Shown here piece by piece: positions 6,364-12,687 of a DNA stretch of 24,592 nucleotides. The position numbers were made by a program, and so were the translations under genes. The DNA comes from a virus. Numbering within the stretch: position 1 is the first letter of the stretch; every line of letters starts with the position of its first letter. The stretch lies in the IMG/VR virus record IMGVR_UViG_3300048103_001001, positions 1-24,592 of that record. One strand, 5' to 3'. A model generated the notes under the pieces. The model was not told the origin of the DNA. It did not search any database and saw only the letters and a list, made by a program, of their open reading frames with translations.

Positions 6364-6696
6364 ATGGCAATTATTGCACACACATCGGTAGCTTTACACA
6401 AGATACCAAAAGACAAAATCGAAACCAAAGAAGTAGAAGTCAATGGTAAAAAGGTTATACAGAAATACCTTAGAATTACAACCACCATTAATGACGAGCT
6501 TGACCAGTTTGGAAACCAAGCTAGTGTTACCGTTTCTCAAAGCAAAGAGGAGCGGGAGGCTAAACAACCAAAAACATACCTAGGCAATGGATATGTTGGT
6601 TGGACTAATGGTGACACAAAAAAGCTAGAGAAGCAAGGCCAAGGGCAATCAGCACCTGCTAAAGTAACAGTAGATGATGACGGCTTGCCTTTCTAG
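6364..6696 (+). CDS. Single-stranded DNA-binding protein
   Basis: A 110-residue protein; start chosen at ATG 6364 (MAIIAHTSVALHKIPK), just after AATTTAATTTAT, rather than an upstream in-frame ATG at 6292 that lies inside the exonuclease gene. It has an OB-like strand pattern (KEVEVNGKKVIQKYLRITTT, then QASVTVSQSKEEREAKQPK and YLGNGYVGWTNGD) seen in small SSBs of Bacteroidota phages, a disordered Gln/Gly/Ala linker, and the acidic tip DDDGLPF. In bacterial SSBs the matching tip (DDDIPF) recruits replication and repair partners. It would coat the single strands made by the exonuclease and at the fork. Confidence 0.82.
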   Translation: MAIIAHTSVALHKIPKDKIETKEVEVNGKKVIQKYLRITTTINDELDQFGNQASVTVSQSKEEREAKQPKTYLGNGYVGWTNGDTKKLEKQGQGQSAPAKVTVDDDGLPF

Positions 6697-6724
6697 TAAT
6701 TTGTTTGTTTTTTGTTAAAGATGA

Positions 6725-6751
6725 GGGGGTCTGCCCAAGGCTCCCTTTTTT
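6725..6751 (+). terminator. Intrinsic terminator between SSB and DnaA-like genes
   Basis: GGGGGTCT (6725-6732) pairs with AGGCTCCC (6738-6745) as an 8-bp stem with two G-U pairs and a GCCCA loop; six T follow (6746-6751). This is a classic rho-independent terminator placed 13 nt before the ATG at 6765. It could separate the recombination and replication transcripts or act as an attenuator. Confidence 0.72.
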
Positions 6752-6764
6752 AAAATATAATTTT

Positions 6765-7268
6765 ATGGAATCAGTTAAACTAATTGCGAAACCAAACGCA
6801 ATAATAGACGTAGTTATAAAACACACCTCTGCCAATCCATTCGAAATGGTACACACCAGGGAGAGAAAATATGCCGAATCACGGCAAATTCTTTTCTATG
6901 TCCTTCGGAAGTATACCAATATGGGGTATGCCGCAATAGGAAAAATGATTGGAAAGAATCACGCTACTGTAATTCACGGATCAAAAAAAATTGAGGATTT
7001 ACTTTTTTACGATACGGAGATACAAAAAATAGTAAGCAGGATACACATAGATGTGATGAACAACATGCCCCTTATGAAAGAAGACTACAGCAGCCCTTTA
7101 GATGAGTTGATGAAACAAAAGAGATTCACTCACGCTTTAGTAAATAGGGTAATTAATTTAATGGGAACAATAAAATCTATACCAATTGAAACAAGAAGAA
7201 AATACTTCGGTGACGATAAACTCATTTGTCCTCCTGAACAGAAAGATTCTGGAGTGGGAGTGGTATGA
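6765..7268 (+). CDS. Stand-alone DnaA domain IV (origin-binding) protein
   Basis: A 167-residue protein; I use ATG 6765 after the leader AAAATATAATTTT, because an in-frame TTG at 6705 would place the terminator inside the gene. Residues 38-79 match DnaA domain IV: ESRQILFYVLRKYTNMGYAA, then IGKMIGKNHATVIHGSKKIE, where NHATV replaces the DnaA signature DHTTV. The AAA+ ATPase domain is absent, so it cannot melt DNA as DnaA does; it would bind DnaA-box-like sites. The C-terminal half is unassigned. It precedes the initiator gene and overlaps it. A role in origin recognition, competition with host DnaA or transcription control is inferred. Confidence 0.78.
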   Translation: MESVKLIAKPNAIIDVVIKHTSANPFEMVHTRERKYAESRQILFYVLRKYTNMGYAAIGKMIGKNHATVIHGSKKIEDLLFYDTEIQKIVSRIHIDVMNNMPLMKEDYSSPLDELMKQKRFTHALVNRVINLMGTIKSIPIETRRKYFGDDKLICPPEQKDSGVGVV

Positions 7269-7896
7269 GGATCACAAGATGTTTAAACTCTTCCTACACT
7301 GCCTTGTAAAAGCCAACTGGCGTAACAAGAAATGGAAAGGAATAAGTATTGAAAGGTCAACCTTTATAACCTCCCTTGGCAAGCTATCCGATGAAACAGG
7401 CCTCACTGTAAAAGAAGTTCGTGGGGCTCTCGATAGACTACAAAAAACAGGGGAGTTAAAGCTAAACACTCCAAAAAAAGGGAAAAAGGGCAAGCCTTAT
7501 ACCCTTGTAAAGGTCTGTAATTACAACGCCTACCAGAGTAATAAGTATTTAGAGGGCAAGCCAAGGGCACAGGAAGGGCACACAGAGGGCACAGAAGGGG
7601 CAACAACTAATAATATTAATAATATAAATAAAGAAGTAATAATAATAATAGAAGATGCCAAAAAAAATAGTTTACAGGATTCTAAATGGGTATCGGCAAT
7701 TAAAAAAAACTTCAACCTTTCTGATGAATCCTTTGATGTAAACATAGACGAGTTTACAAAACACGCTACTATGAACGGAAGGTCTAACTTAAGTGTCACA
7801 GAGTATCAGCAATACTTTTTGAGGTGGTATAAAAAGAAGACTGGCAAAAACTCAAGAGGAATGATCTTGAGTAAACACAAGAAACAATACCTATGA
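7210..7896 (+). CDS. Phage replication initiator / replisome organiser-like protein
   Basis: About 228 residues from GTG 7210 (TINSFVLLNRKILEWEWY); TTG 7186 is the alternative start eight codons earlier, and no ATG fits before the conserved beginning. Residues 5-100 show the winged-helix N-terminus seen in phage replication proteins: VLLNRKILEWEWYEDHKMFK, then FITSLGKLSDETGLTVKEVR and GALDRLQKTGELKL. A Gly/Thr/Asn-rich linker follows, then a helical C-terminal domain (DEFTKHATMNGRSNLSVTEY, QQYFLRWYKKK). Its linker DNA carries the 11-bp repeats and A/T run described separately. It overlaps the DnaA-like gene by 59 nt and the primase-helicase by 4 nt, and would load the helicase at the origin. 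Confidence 0.7.
   Translation: MTINSFVLLNRKILEWEWYEDHKMFKLFLHCLVKANWRNKKWKGISIERSTFITSLGKLSDETGLTVKEVRGALDRLQKTGELKLNTPKKGKKGKPYTLVKVCNYNAYQSNKYLEGKPRAQEGHTEGTEGATTNNINNINKEVIIIIEDAKKNSLQDSKWVSAIKKNFNLSDESFDVNIDEFTKHATMNGRSNLSVTEYQQYFLRWYKKKTGKNSRGMILSKHKKQYL
7488..7650 (+). other. Candidate replication origin: phased iterons plus A/T-rich run
   Basis: The pentamer GGGCA recurs at 7554, 7565, 7576, 7587 and 7598, exactly 11 bp apart, within units of form RAGGGCAmRRR (for example AAGGGCACAGG at 7563). A further GGGCAAGCC copy lies at 7488, 66 bp (six units) upstream. Directly after the array, 7608-7632 contains only A and T, and 7637-7650 is TAATAATAATAATA. Eleven is not a multiple of three, so the array is not explained by a protein repeat. 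Iterons followed by an A/T-rich unwinding segment inside an initiator gene is the arrangement of the lambda origin in gene O. Confidence 0.55.
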
Positions 7897-9689
7897 TTAA
7901 AACAATTCCTTGGTCTAGTATCGATCTAAAAGGCAAGACTTCAGGTCAAGTTAAAACAACTTGCCCATCTTGCACACCAAACAGAACAAACAAGAAGGAT
8001 AGAAGTCTAAGCGTCAATATACCGAAAGGTTTGGCAAAGTGTCATCATTGCGACGTTGTCTCTATTCGTGACGATAGTCCTATTCAGGAAAAGGTTACCT
8101 ACAAGTTGCCTGAACAGACTTGGAGAAACTACACAAAGCTTTCAGATAAAATTGTAAAGTATTGTGAGGGAAGAGGATTGAGACAATCAACCTTGAAGGA
8201 TATGGATATAACAGAAGAGGTTTACTTTCAACCACAGTTAGGAAAGCAGGTAAACAACATTGTATTCAACTACTTTGAAGGCGATACGCTTGTAAACAAA
8301 AAGTATCGTTCGGGATCTAAGAATTTCACACAGACCTCTGCAACAAAGCCTTTATTCTATAACATAAATGCGGCAGTAGGTCAGAAGGAGGTTTATATTG
8401 TTGAAGGGGAGTTTGATGTCCTTGCAATGCATCAGTGCGGATACAAGAACACTATTAGCATCCCAAACGGTGCAAACGACAATGATGACTTTTGGATCAA
8501 CTCAGAAAGGTATCTTCAGGATGTACAAAAGTTTTTCATTTGTACTGACAACGATGATAAGGGTGAAGTGGTATCTGAAAAGATAGCACAAAGGCTTGGT
8601 CGTTATCGTTGCGAACGAATACTTTTCAAAAACAAAGATGCCAACGGAGACCTTCAGGATGGCGAGGATGTGCTAAAAGAATCTATCAGAGACTCAAAGA
8701 AGTATCCCGCGAGCGGAACTTTTACCATTGAAGACTTGATTGATGACATAGATAGCTTATATGATAACGGGCTTCCTGACAAGATACACCCTAAGCATAG
8801 TTGCTTCGGCAAATTAAAGGATGTGTTTAGCGTGATGAGAGGACACCTATGTGTTACGACAGGGATACCTTCTCACGGAAAGTCAAACTTTGTTGAGTGG
8901 TACGTCATGAACCTGATACGGGATTACGACATGAAGGCCTCTTTCTTTTCTCCTGAACACCACCCTATGGCCTTGCATCAAACTACATTCATTGAAAAAT
9001 TCTTTGGTCGTAGCTTCTTTTTTGATAATCCAGGTTGTCCAAGAATAAAAAAGTCAGAGCTTAAAAGATACTATGACTGGTCCAAGGAAAAGATATACAT
9101 CACAGCTCCAGAAGATAATAAGTTCCCAACATGGAGCTGGTTGCTAGAGAAGTTTAAGGAGCAGATGTTTATCTACGGAGTTGACATATTTGTAATTGAT
9201 GCATTCAATAAGTTAGAGTTTGACAGCAGTAAAGACCAAGAACTTAGCAGAATTAAAAGAGTTCTTACACAATTGACGTTGTTTGCACAAATGAACAATG
9301 TCATTATCTTCCTGATTGCGCACCCTACAAAGATGCAAAAGCACGAAGATGGGACATACACCAAGCCAACTCTTTACGATGTTTCTGGATCAGCAGACTT
9401 TAGAAACCAAACACACGATGGGTTTACTATATACAGACACTTCAAAGAAGTTAACGACAATGACATTTACTTCGAGGAAAACGATGTAGAATTTATAACT
9501 CAGAAAGTAAAGATGAAGTTTCAAGGTGAGCTTATGGGTCGTGAGGTTTTTAAGTATCACCTGCCAAGTGGTCGATACTATACTGGAAATAATCCACCAG
9601 TATTTGAGTTTGACAGAGAGGAAGTTGTACAGCCAATTGAGTCTATTAGTCCTAAAGAGGCTTTTGATTTAGATGATTTACCCTTTTAA
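7893..9689 (+). CDS. Primase-helicase (T7 gp4/Twinkle-like)
   Basis: A 598-residue bifunctional replication protein. Zinc-binding domain: C24, C27, C50 and C53 (CPSC...CHHC). Toprim primase core: EGEFD at 171-175 and DNDDKG at 219-224. RecA/DnaB-type helicase: Walker A GIPSHGKS at 324-331, Walker B IFVID ending at D436, motif LIAHPTK near 474-480, then VSGSADFRNQTHDGFTIYR. This is the full T7 gp4-like order, with a length close to T7 gp4. It would unwind the fork and make primers. Its ATG overlaps the initiator stop by 4 nt. The C-terminus, AFDLDDLPF, closely resembles an SSB tip and the tail of the SSB coded here. Confidence 0.9.
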   Translation: MIKTIPWSSIDLKGKTSGQVKTTCPSCTPNRTNKKDRSLSVNIPKGLAKCHHCDVVSIRDDSPIQEKVTYKLPEQTWRNYTKLSDKIVKYCEGRGLRQSTLKDMDITEEVYFQPQLGKQVNNIVFNYFEGDTLVNKKYRSGSKNFTQTSATKPLFYNINAAVGQKEVYIVEGEFDVLAMHQCGYKNTISIPNGANDNDDFWINSERYLQDVQKFFICTDNDDKGEVVSEKIAQRLGRYRCERILFKNKDANGDLQDGEDVLKESIRDSKKYPASGTFTIEDLIDDIDSLYDNGLPDKIHPKHSCFGKLKDVFSVMRGHLCVTTGIPSHGKSNFVEWYVMNLIRDYDMKASFFSPEHHPMALHQTTFIEKFFGRSFFFDNPGCPRIKKSELKRYYDWSKEKIYITAPEDNKFPTWSWLLEKFKEQMFIYGVDIFVIDAFNKLEFDSSKDQELSRIKRVLTQLTLFAQMNNVIIFLIAHPTKMQKHEDGTYTKPTLYDVSGSADFRNQTHDGFTIYRHFKEVNDNDIYFEENDVEFITQKVKMKFQGELMGREVFKYHLPSGRYYTGNNPPVFEFDREEVVQPIESISPKEAFDLDDLPF

Positions 9690-9691
9690 TT

Positions 9692-9946
9692 ATGGGAAGA
9701 CCAAAGAAAATAAAGTATGATACTTATAGTCCAACAAAAGAAGATGTAAGTGCAATGGCCTGGTGCCTTGATAATAGGATCAGAATATATCCTGTTCCAA
9801 AAAATCATGAGTATTTGTTAGAGATAGAAACGATACGCAATGGGAGAATCACTATCATCAAGTCGCCTGAAACATATCCCAAAGATAATTACAATCGAAA
9901 GATATATGAATTATACAGACACATGCATAAAAAAAATAACAAATAA
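9692..9946 (+). CDS. Small basic protein with AT-hook-like N-terminus
   Basis: An 84-residue basic protein starting 2 nt after the primase-helicase stop, with the leader TTTTAATT inside that gene's end. It opens with GRPKKIKYD, which resembles an AT-hook core (GRP flanked by basic residues), and continues with YSPTKEDVSAMAWCLDNRIR and a tail rich in Lys, Tyr and His. Similar MGRPKK...AWCLDN proteins occur beside replication genes in phages of Bacteroidota, as far as I recall, without known function. DNA binding is an inference from charge and motif. Confidence 0.66.
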   Translation: MGRPKKIKYDTYSPTKEDVSAMAWCLDNRIRIYPVPKNHEYLLEIETIRNGRITIIKSPETYPKDNYNRKIYELYRHMHKKNNK

Positions 9947-9948
9947 TG

Positions 9949-9981
9949 TTTTGTTCAATCCAAAAAAAGTATATAACTTTA
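9949..9981 (+). promoter_or_regulatory. Candidate Bacteroidota-type promoter
   Basis: TTTTG ends at 9953 and TAACTTTA lies at 9974-9981, 20 bp apart. The known Bacteroidota consensus is TTG/TTTG, about 17-23 bp, then TAnnTTTG; only the last base of the -7 box differs. The ATG at 9995 is 13 nt downstream, giving a short leader. This would let the genes from 9995 onward be expressed separately from the primase-helicase. Confidence 0.5.
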
Positions 9982-9994
9982 TAATTAGTTTATT

Positions 9995-10288
9995 ATGAGC
10001 CAATTTGAAATTGAATACAAAAAGATAAAACAGAAAATGTTCGACATTTCTACGTTGAATGTTCAACTGTTTTGTGATAGAATACTTCACAAAAAGTCCA
10101 TTAAGGATAAAGAAAAAATGGACGCCATGTTAGAGTTAGACTCGATACTCTACATGAACCTTGGATATGGCTCAACTAAAACTGAAAGAAACGAAACCAA
10201 AAAAGCTTCACGAGCCATTTACAGATCAATCAAAAAGATAAATAAAGCAATCGGTGAATCATTTTTGTCCCATATGGATAAAGAATAG
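9995..10288 (+). CDS. Small basic helical protein, unknown function
   Basis: A 97-residue protein beginning behind the candidate promoter and the leader TTTATT. It is predicted helical throughout (EIEYKKIKQKMFDISTLNVQ, LFCDRILHKKSIKDKEKMD, then KKASRAIYRSIKKINKAIGE) and basic. No motif is recognised. It is followed at 4 nt by a 57-residue frame. Position between the primase-helicase and a phosphoesterase suggests DNA metabolism, but nothing in the sequence confirms this. Confidence 0.62.
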   Translation: MSQFEIEYKKIKQKMFDISTLNVQLFCDRILHKKSIKDKEKMDAMLELDSILYMNLGYGSTKTERNETKKASRAIYRSIKKINKAIGESFLSHMDKE

Positions 10289-10291
10289 ATC

Positions 10292-10465
10292 GTGAATCAA
10301 AGACTTAAGTATATTGTCAATGTTTGTTCATTTATAAATGAAAGATTGATGGACCTTTTTGATTCATACTTTAGAGATGATGCACAGCGTACTCGTGACA
10401 TCCTTCAGGATATGAAAGAGCATATTTCACAAATGCAAAACGACCTTCAAGATGAATATGAGTAA
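10292..10465 (+). CDS. 57-residue helical protein with GTG start
   Basis: GTG at 10292 opens a 57-codon frame ending in TAA at 10463-10465. It fills what would otherwise be a 163-nt gap in an operon where gaps are usually below 30 nt. The product is helical and amphipathic: NQRLKYIVNVCSFINERLMD, then DDAQRTRDILQDMKEHISQM and an acidic end. A short coiled coil is likely. The next gene's ATG (10452) lies inside its end, suggesting coupling. Function unknown. Confidence 0.55.
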   Translation: MNQRLKYIVNVCSFINERLMDLFDSYFRDDAQRTRDILQDMKEHISQMQNDLQDEYE

Positions 10466-11603
10466 AATAAACAAAATGGCCCACGAATACTGGGACATGG
10501 GTGAGAGAAACATTACCCATATTGCAAAAAAAATCCATAATGATTTAAGCATAACAGACCTTGATAGATCTGTAGAGAGAACACGAAGGCAAATATCATA
10601 CACGCTTAGAAATAAAAAAAGAGAGGATGATCAGCCTGCACTAGCGGCTGCATGTGATGAGAGGGGTATTGACATTGGATCTGTTGGTCTTGCTTGGAAC
10701 AAAGACAAGCATTGGTCTATACAGTTTAGGCCTACAGAAAACGAAGGCGTTACGTTTGAGCAGATGCTTAAAGACCACATAGAGGAAGTTAAATCACATA
10801 CATTTAAATATGAAACAATTGAGCGACCTAAGCAAGCTTTTCCTTGCCTACTTGTTGTTGATCCTGCTGATATACATATTGGCAAGTTAGCAACATCCTT
10901 TGAGACAGGAGAGGATTACAACACACAGATTGCTGTGCAAAGAGTTAAAGAAGGAGTATCTGGAATACTCCAAAAAGCCTCTGGTTTTAACATAGATCAG
11001 ATAGTGTTCGTAGCTGGTAATGATGTTTTACATATTGATACACCAAAGAGGCAAACTACGGCGGGTACACCACAGGACACCGACGGGATGTGGTATGAAA
11101 ATTTTATCACCGCGAAGAAGTTGTATGTTGACGTGATAGATGAACTGATGAAGATAGCAGATGTTCACGTCATGTACAACCCTTCAAATCACGACTACAC
11201 TAATGGGTTTTTCCTTGCTGAAGCACTTAAGTCTTGGTATCGAGACTGTAATAATATAACATTCGATGTTACTATATCTCACAGGAAGTACTATGAGTAC
11301 GGAGATAATTTGATTGGAACCACACACGGAGATGGAGCTAAAACGCAAGACCTTCCGATGCTTATGGCGCAAGAGTCTGGAAAGGCTTGGTCTAAGTGTA
11401 AAAACAGATACGTATACATACACCACATACATCATAAAATGTCAAAAGACTTTCACGGAGTAACAGTAGAAGCCTTAAGATCTCCATCAGGGACAGATTC
11501 CTGGCACCACAGGAACGGGTATCAACACGCTCCTAAAGCAATCGAGGGCTTTATACATGAAAAAGATGGAGGACAAATAGCAAGGTTCACTCATTTATTT
11601 TGA
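10452..11603 (+). CDS. Calcineurin-like metallophosphoesterase (SbcD-like)
   Basis: A 383-residue protein with all motifs of the calcineurin-like phosphoesterase superfamily: DIH at 140-142, GND at 189-191, SNHD at 245-248 (the GNHD motif), THGDG at 291-295, and HHIHH at 324-328 (the GHxH motif). These would hold two metal ions. Residues 1-55 look like a helix-turn-helix (INKMAHEYWDMGERNITHIA, then RTRRQISYTLRNKK). Phage members are often annotated as SbcD-like DNA exonucleases or repair phosphoesterases. The coupling to DNA-metabolism genes supports a nuclease, but a phosphatase is also possible. ATG 10458 is an alternative start two codons in. Confidence 0.78.
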   Translation: MNMSKINKMAHEYWDMGERNITHIAKKIHNDLSITDLDRSVERTRRQISYTLRNKKREDDQPALAAACDERGIDIGSVGLAWNKDKHWSIQFRPTENEGVTFEQMLKDHIEEVKSHTFKYETIERPKQAFPCLLVVDPADIHIGKLATSFETGEDYNTQIAVQRVKEGVSGILQKASGFNIDQIVFVAGNDVLHIDTPKRQTTAGTPQDTDGMWYENFITAKKLYVDVIDELMKIADVHVMYNPSNHDYTNGFFLAEALKSWYRDCNNITFDVTISHRKYYEYGDNLIGTTHGDGAKTQDLPMLMAQESGKAWSKCKNRYVYIHHIHHKMSKDFHGVTVEALRSPSGTDSWHHRNGYQHAPKAIEGFIHEKDGGQIARFTHLF

Positions 11604-11875
11604 AACAATTAAGAATTTGCGACTGCTGGCTAGAGGTTGGCGGTTGTTTTTGTCAATTAGAAACTATGGATAATGAAAGAAAGCGAACTGATTCAACTAA
11701 GAAACAAAGTAAAAAACCTAGAGGGAATAGTGACAGCTCTTCTGGGACAAATGACAAATCTAAAAGACCTCTCGATTGGGACGCTAGAGACCTTGAAGCG
11801 GATGCCTGGCTACGAGACAGCCCTGGAGCAACTAAAGGAAGATACACAAACAGATTCTTCGAAGGAAACGACTAA
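11600..11875 (+). CDS. Possible cysteine-rich short protein overlapping the next gene
   Basis: TTG at 11600 overlaps the phosphoesterase stop (TTGA) and opens a 91-residue frame. The first part has four cysteines in CDCWLEVGGCFC, a spacing that could bind zinc, and it is the only coding candidate for 11604-11672. After residue 23 the product is a basic and polar disordered chain (NERKRTDSTKKQSKKPRGN) ending FFEGND, and this part shares its DNA with the better-looking frame at 11673-11891. Either a true overlapping gene or an artefact; the non-ATG start lowers confidence. Confidence 0.35.
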   Translation: MKQLRICDCWLEVGGCFCQLETMDNERKRTDSTKKQSKKPRGNSDSSSGTNDKSKRPLDWDARDLEADAWLRDSPGATKGRYTNRFFEGND

Positions 11876-11891
11876 AAAGTTTATAAAATGA
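11673..11891 (+). CDS. Small coiled-coil protein
   Basis: A 72-residue protein starting at ATG 11673 after ACTATGGATA. Its sequence has clear heptad character: ESELIQLRNKVKNLEGIVTA, then LLGQMTNLKDLSIGTLETLK. The tail is polar and acidic (KEDTQTDSSKETTKKFIK). Its stop overlaps the next ATG as ATGA. The codon pattern and amphipathic helix look natural, so I consider this the principal gene of the two overlapping frames here. It may be a structural or scaffold-like small protein; function unknown. Confidence 0.62.
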   Translation: MKESELIQLRNKVKNLEGIVTALLGQMTNLKDLSIGTLETLKRMPGYETALEQLKEDTQTDSSKETTKKFIK

Positions 11892-12004
11892 ACACATTTA
11901 CACTTGGAATATTCTTTTACTTTATGGGATTCTATATTATTGCTAGAATCATAGAGTTGGGATGTATAGAGTTATACAAAAAAATTATCGGAAAAGATGA
12001 GTGA
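11888..12004 (+). CDS. Candidate 38-residue single-pass membrane protein
   Basis: A 38-residue frame from ATG 11888, overlapped by 4 nt with the upstream stop and by 8 nt with the downstream ATG, so it fits exactly between genes. Residues 3-22 are hydrophobic and aromatic (TFTLGIFFYFMGFYIIARII), followed by a charged tail (ELYKKIIGKDE): a single membrane helix with a short basic cytoplasmic end. There is no other candidate for these bases. It may act at the membrane, for instance as a small holin-like or regulatory peptide, but function is only inferred. Confidence 0.58.
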   Translation: MNTFTLGIFFYFMGFYIIARIIELGCIELYKKIIGKDE

Positions 12005-12260
12005 CAGTGTAAAAAAGTGGCATGAAATGAATGAGTCGGGTGCCTACAGAAAAAAACATGACCCTGTTGTCGATAATGTTGTTCGACAGTTTCAGGTGCG
12101 AAGCGCAGTTGGTATTGAGAAGTACGGTAAAACTTTACACGAAAATAACCTATCTTTGGATGAATGGCTGGAGCATCTCAAGCAGGAGTTAATGGATGCG
12201 GTGCTCTACATACAAAAAGCAAAAGATGAGCTCAGGACTGGAAAAAGTAGTATTCAGTAG
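11997..12260 (+). CDS. MazG-like nucleotide pyrophosphohydrolase
   Basis: An 87-residue protein with a pattern typical of small phage MazG-like proteins: RSAVGIEKYGKTLHENNLSL (35-54), then DEWLEHLKQELMDAVLYIQK (55-74) with acidic residues E56, E59, E64 and D67 that would bind magnesium in the all-alpha NTP pyrophosphatase fold. Such enzymes hydrolyse nucleotide triphosphates to monophosphates and pyrophosphate and may cleanse pools or lower alarmone levels during infection. The acidic helix motif is seen; enzyme activity is inferred. The start overlaps the membrane peptide frame by 8 nt; the end overlaps the next gene by 35 nt. Confidence 0.66.
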   Translation: MSDSVKKWHEMNESGAYRKKHDPVVDNVVRQFQVRSAVGIEKYGKTLHENNLSLDEWLEHLKQELMDAVLYIQKAKDELRTGKSSIQ

Positions 12261-12687
12261 GGATATAAGTGAAACAGAGCTTTATACTGTATCCTTATTT
12301 CTAGATAGTCTTATTAAAAGAAACAATACAGACGATCAGTATTACTATGTAGACGTCAAAGAAGATCTAGACTTGACAATTACAGGGTACAGAGCAGAAG
12401 AAGTTCAGTGGCAAGCAAAAGAGCTTATGTGCACTGATTTACAAGCATTATTCTCTATTGTTGACTACGATGGATTTTATGAAGAGCTTATGCAGACATT
12501 ATGGGCTAATCAAATAAATGAATTGACCAGGTATGTAGCTCAAACAAAAACAACACTTCTTAAGGATCAAGAGCCCCATTATTGCGTTTCTAAGAATGAA
12601 GAAGAAGCGCACTACTATTTTAAAACAATACTTCAATTAAAAGATATTCTCACAGTACGAGAAGACGATGAGGAAATATTCGGGTAA
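12226..12687 (+). CDS. Acidic phage protein, unknown function
   Basis: A 153-residue protein. I take ATG 12226 (MSSGLEKVVFSRDISETEL) as start; an ATG at 12196 would increase overlap with the MazG-like gene to 65 nt. The protein is helical with many Asp, Glu, Gln and Tyr residues (YYYVDVKEDLDLTITGYRAE, then YDGFYEELMQTLWANQINEL). It ends DDEEIFG and overlaps the nuclease gene by 20 nt. No domain is recognised. The tight coupling suggests a shared DNA-metabolism role. Confidence 0.62.
   Translation: MSSGLEKVVFSRDISETELYTVSLFLDSLIKRNNTDDQYYYVDVKEDLDLTITGYRAEEVQWQAKELMCTDLQALFSIVDYDGFYEELMQTLWANQINELTRYVAQTKTTLLKDQEPHYCVSKNEEEAHYYFKTILQLKDILTVREDDEEIFG

Noticed and set aside
6705-6764. N-terminal extension of the DnaA-like protein from a TTG
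   Set aside because: It would code through the intrinsic terminator, and ATG 6765 has the normal A/T-rich leader.
6697-6764. Replication origin with DnaA boxes in the gap before the DnaA-like gene
   Set aside because: No TTATNCACA-like box or repeat was seen; the gap is explained by the terminator.
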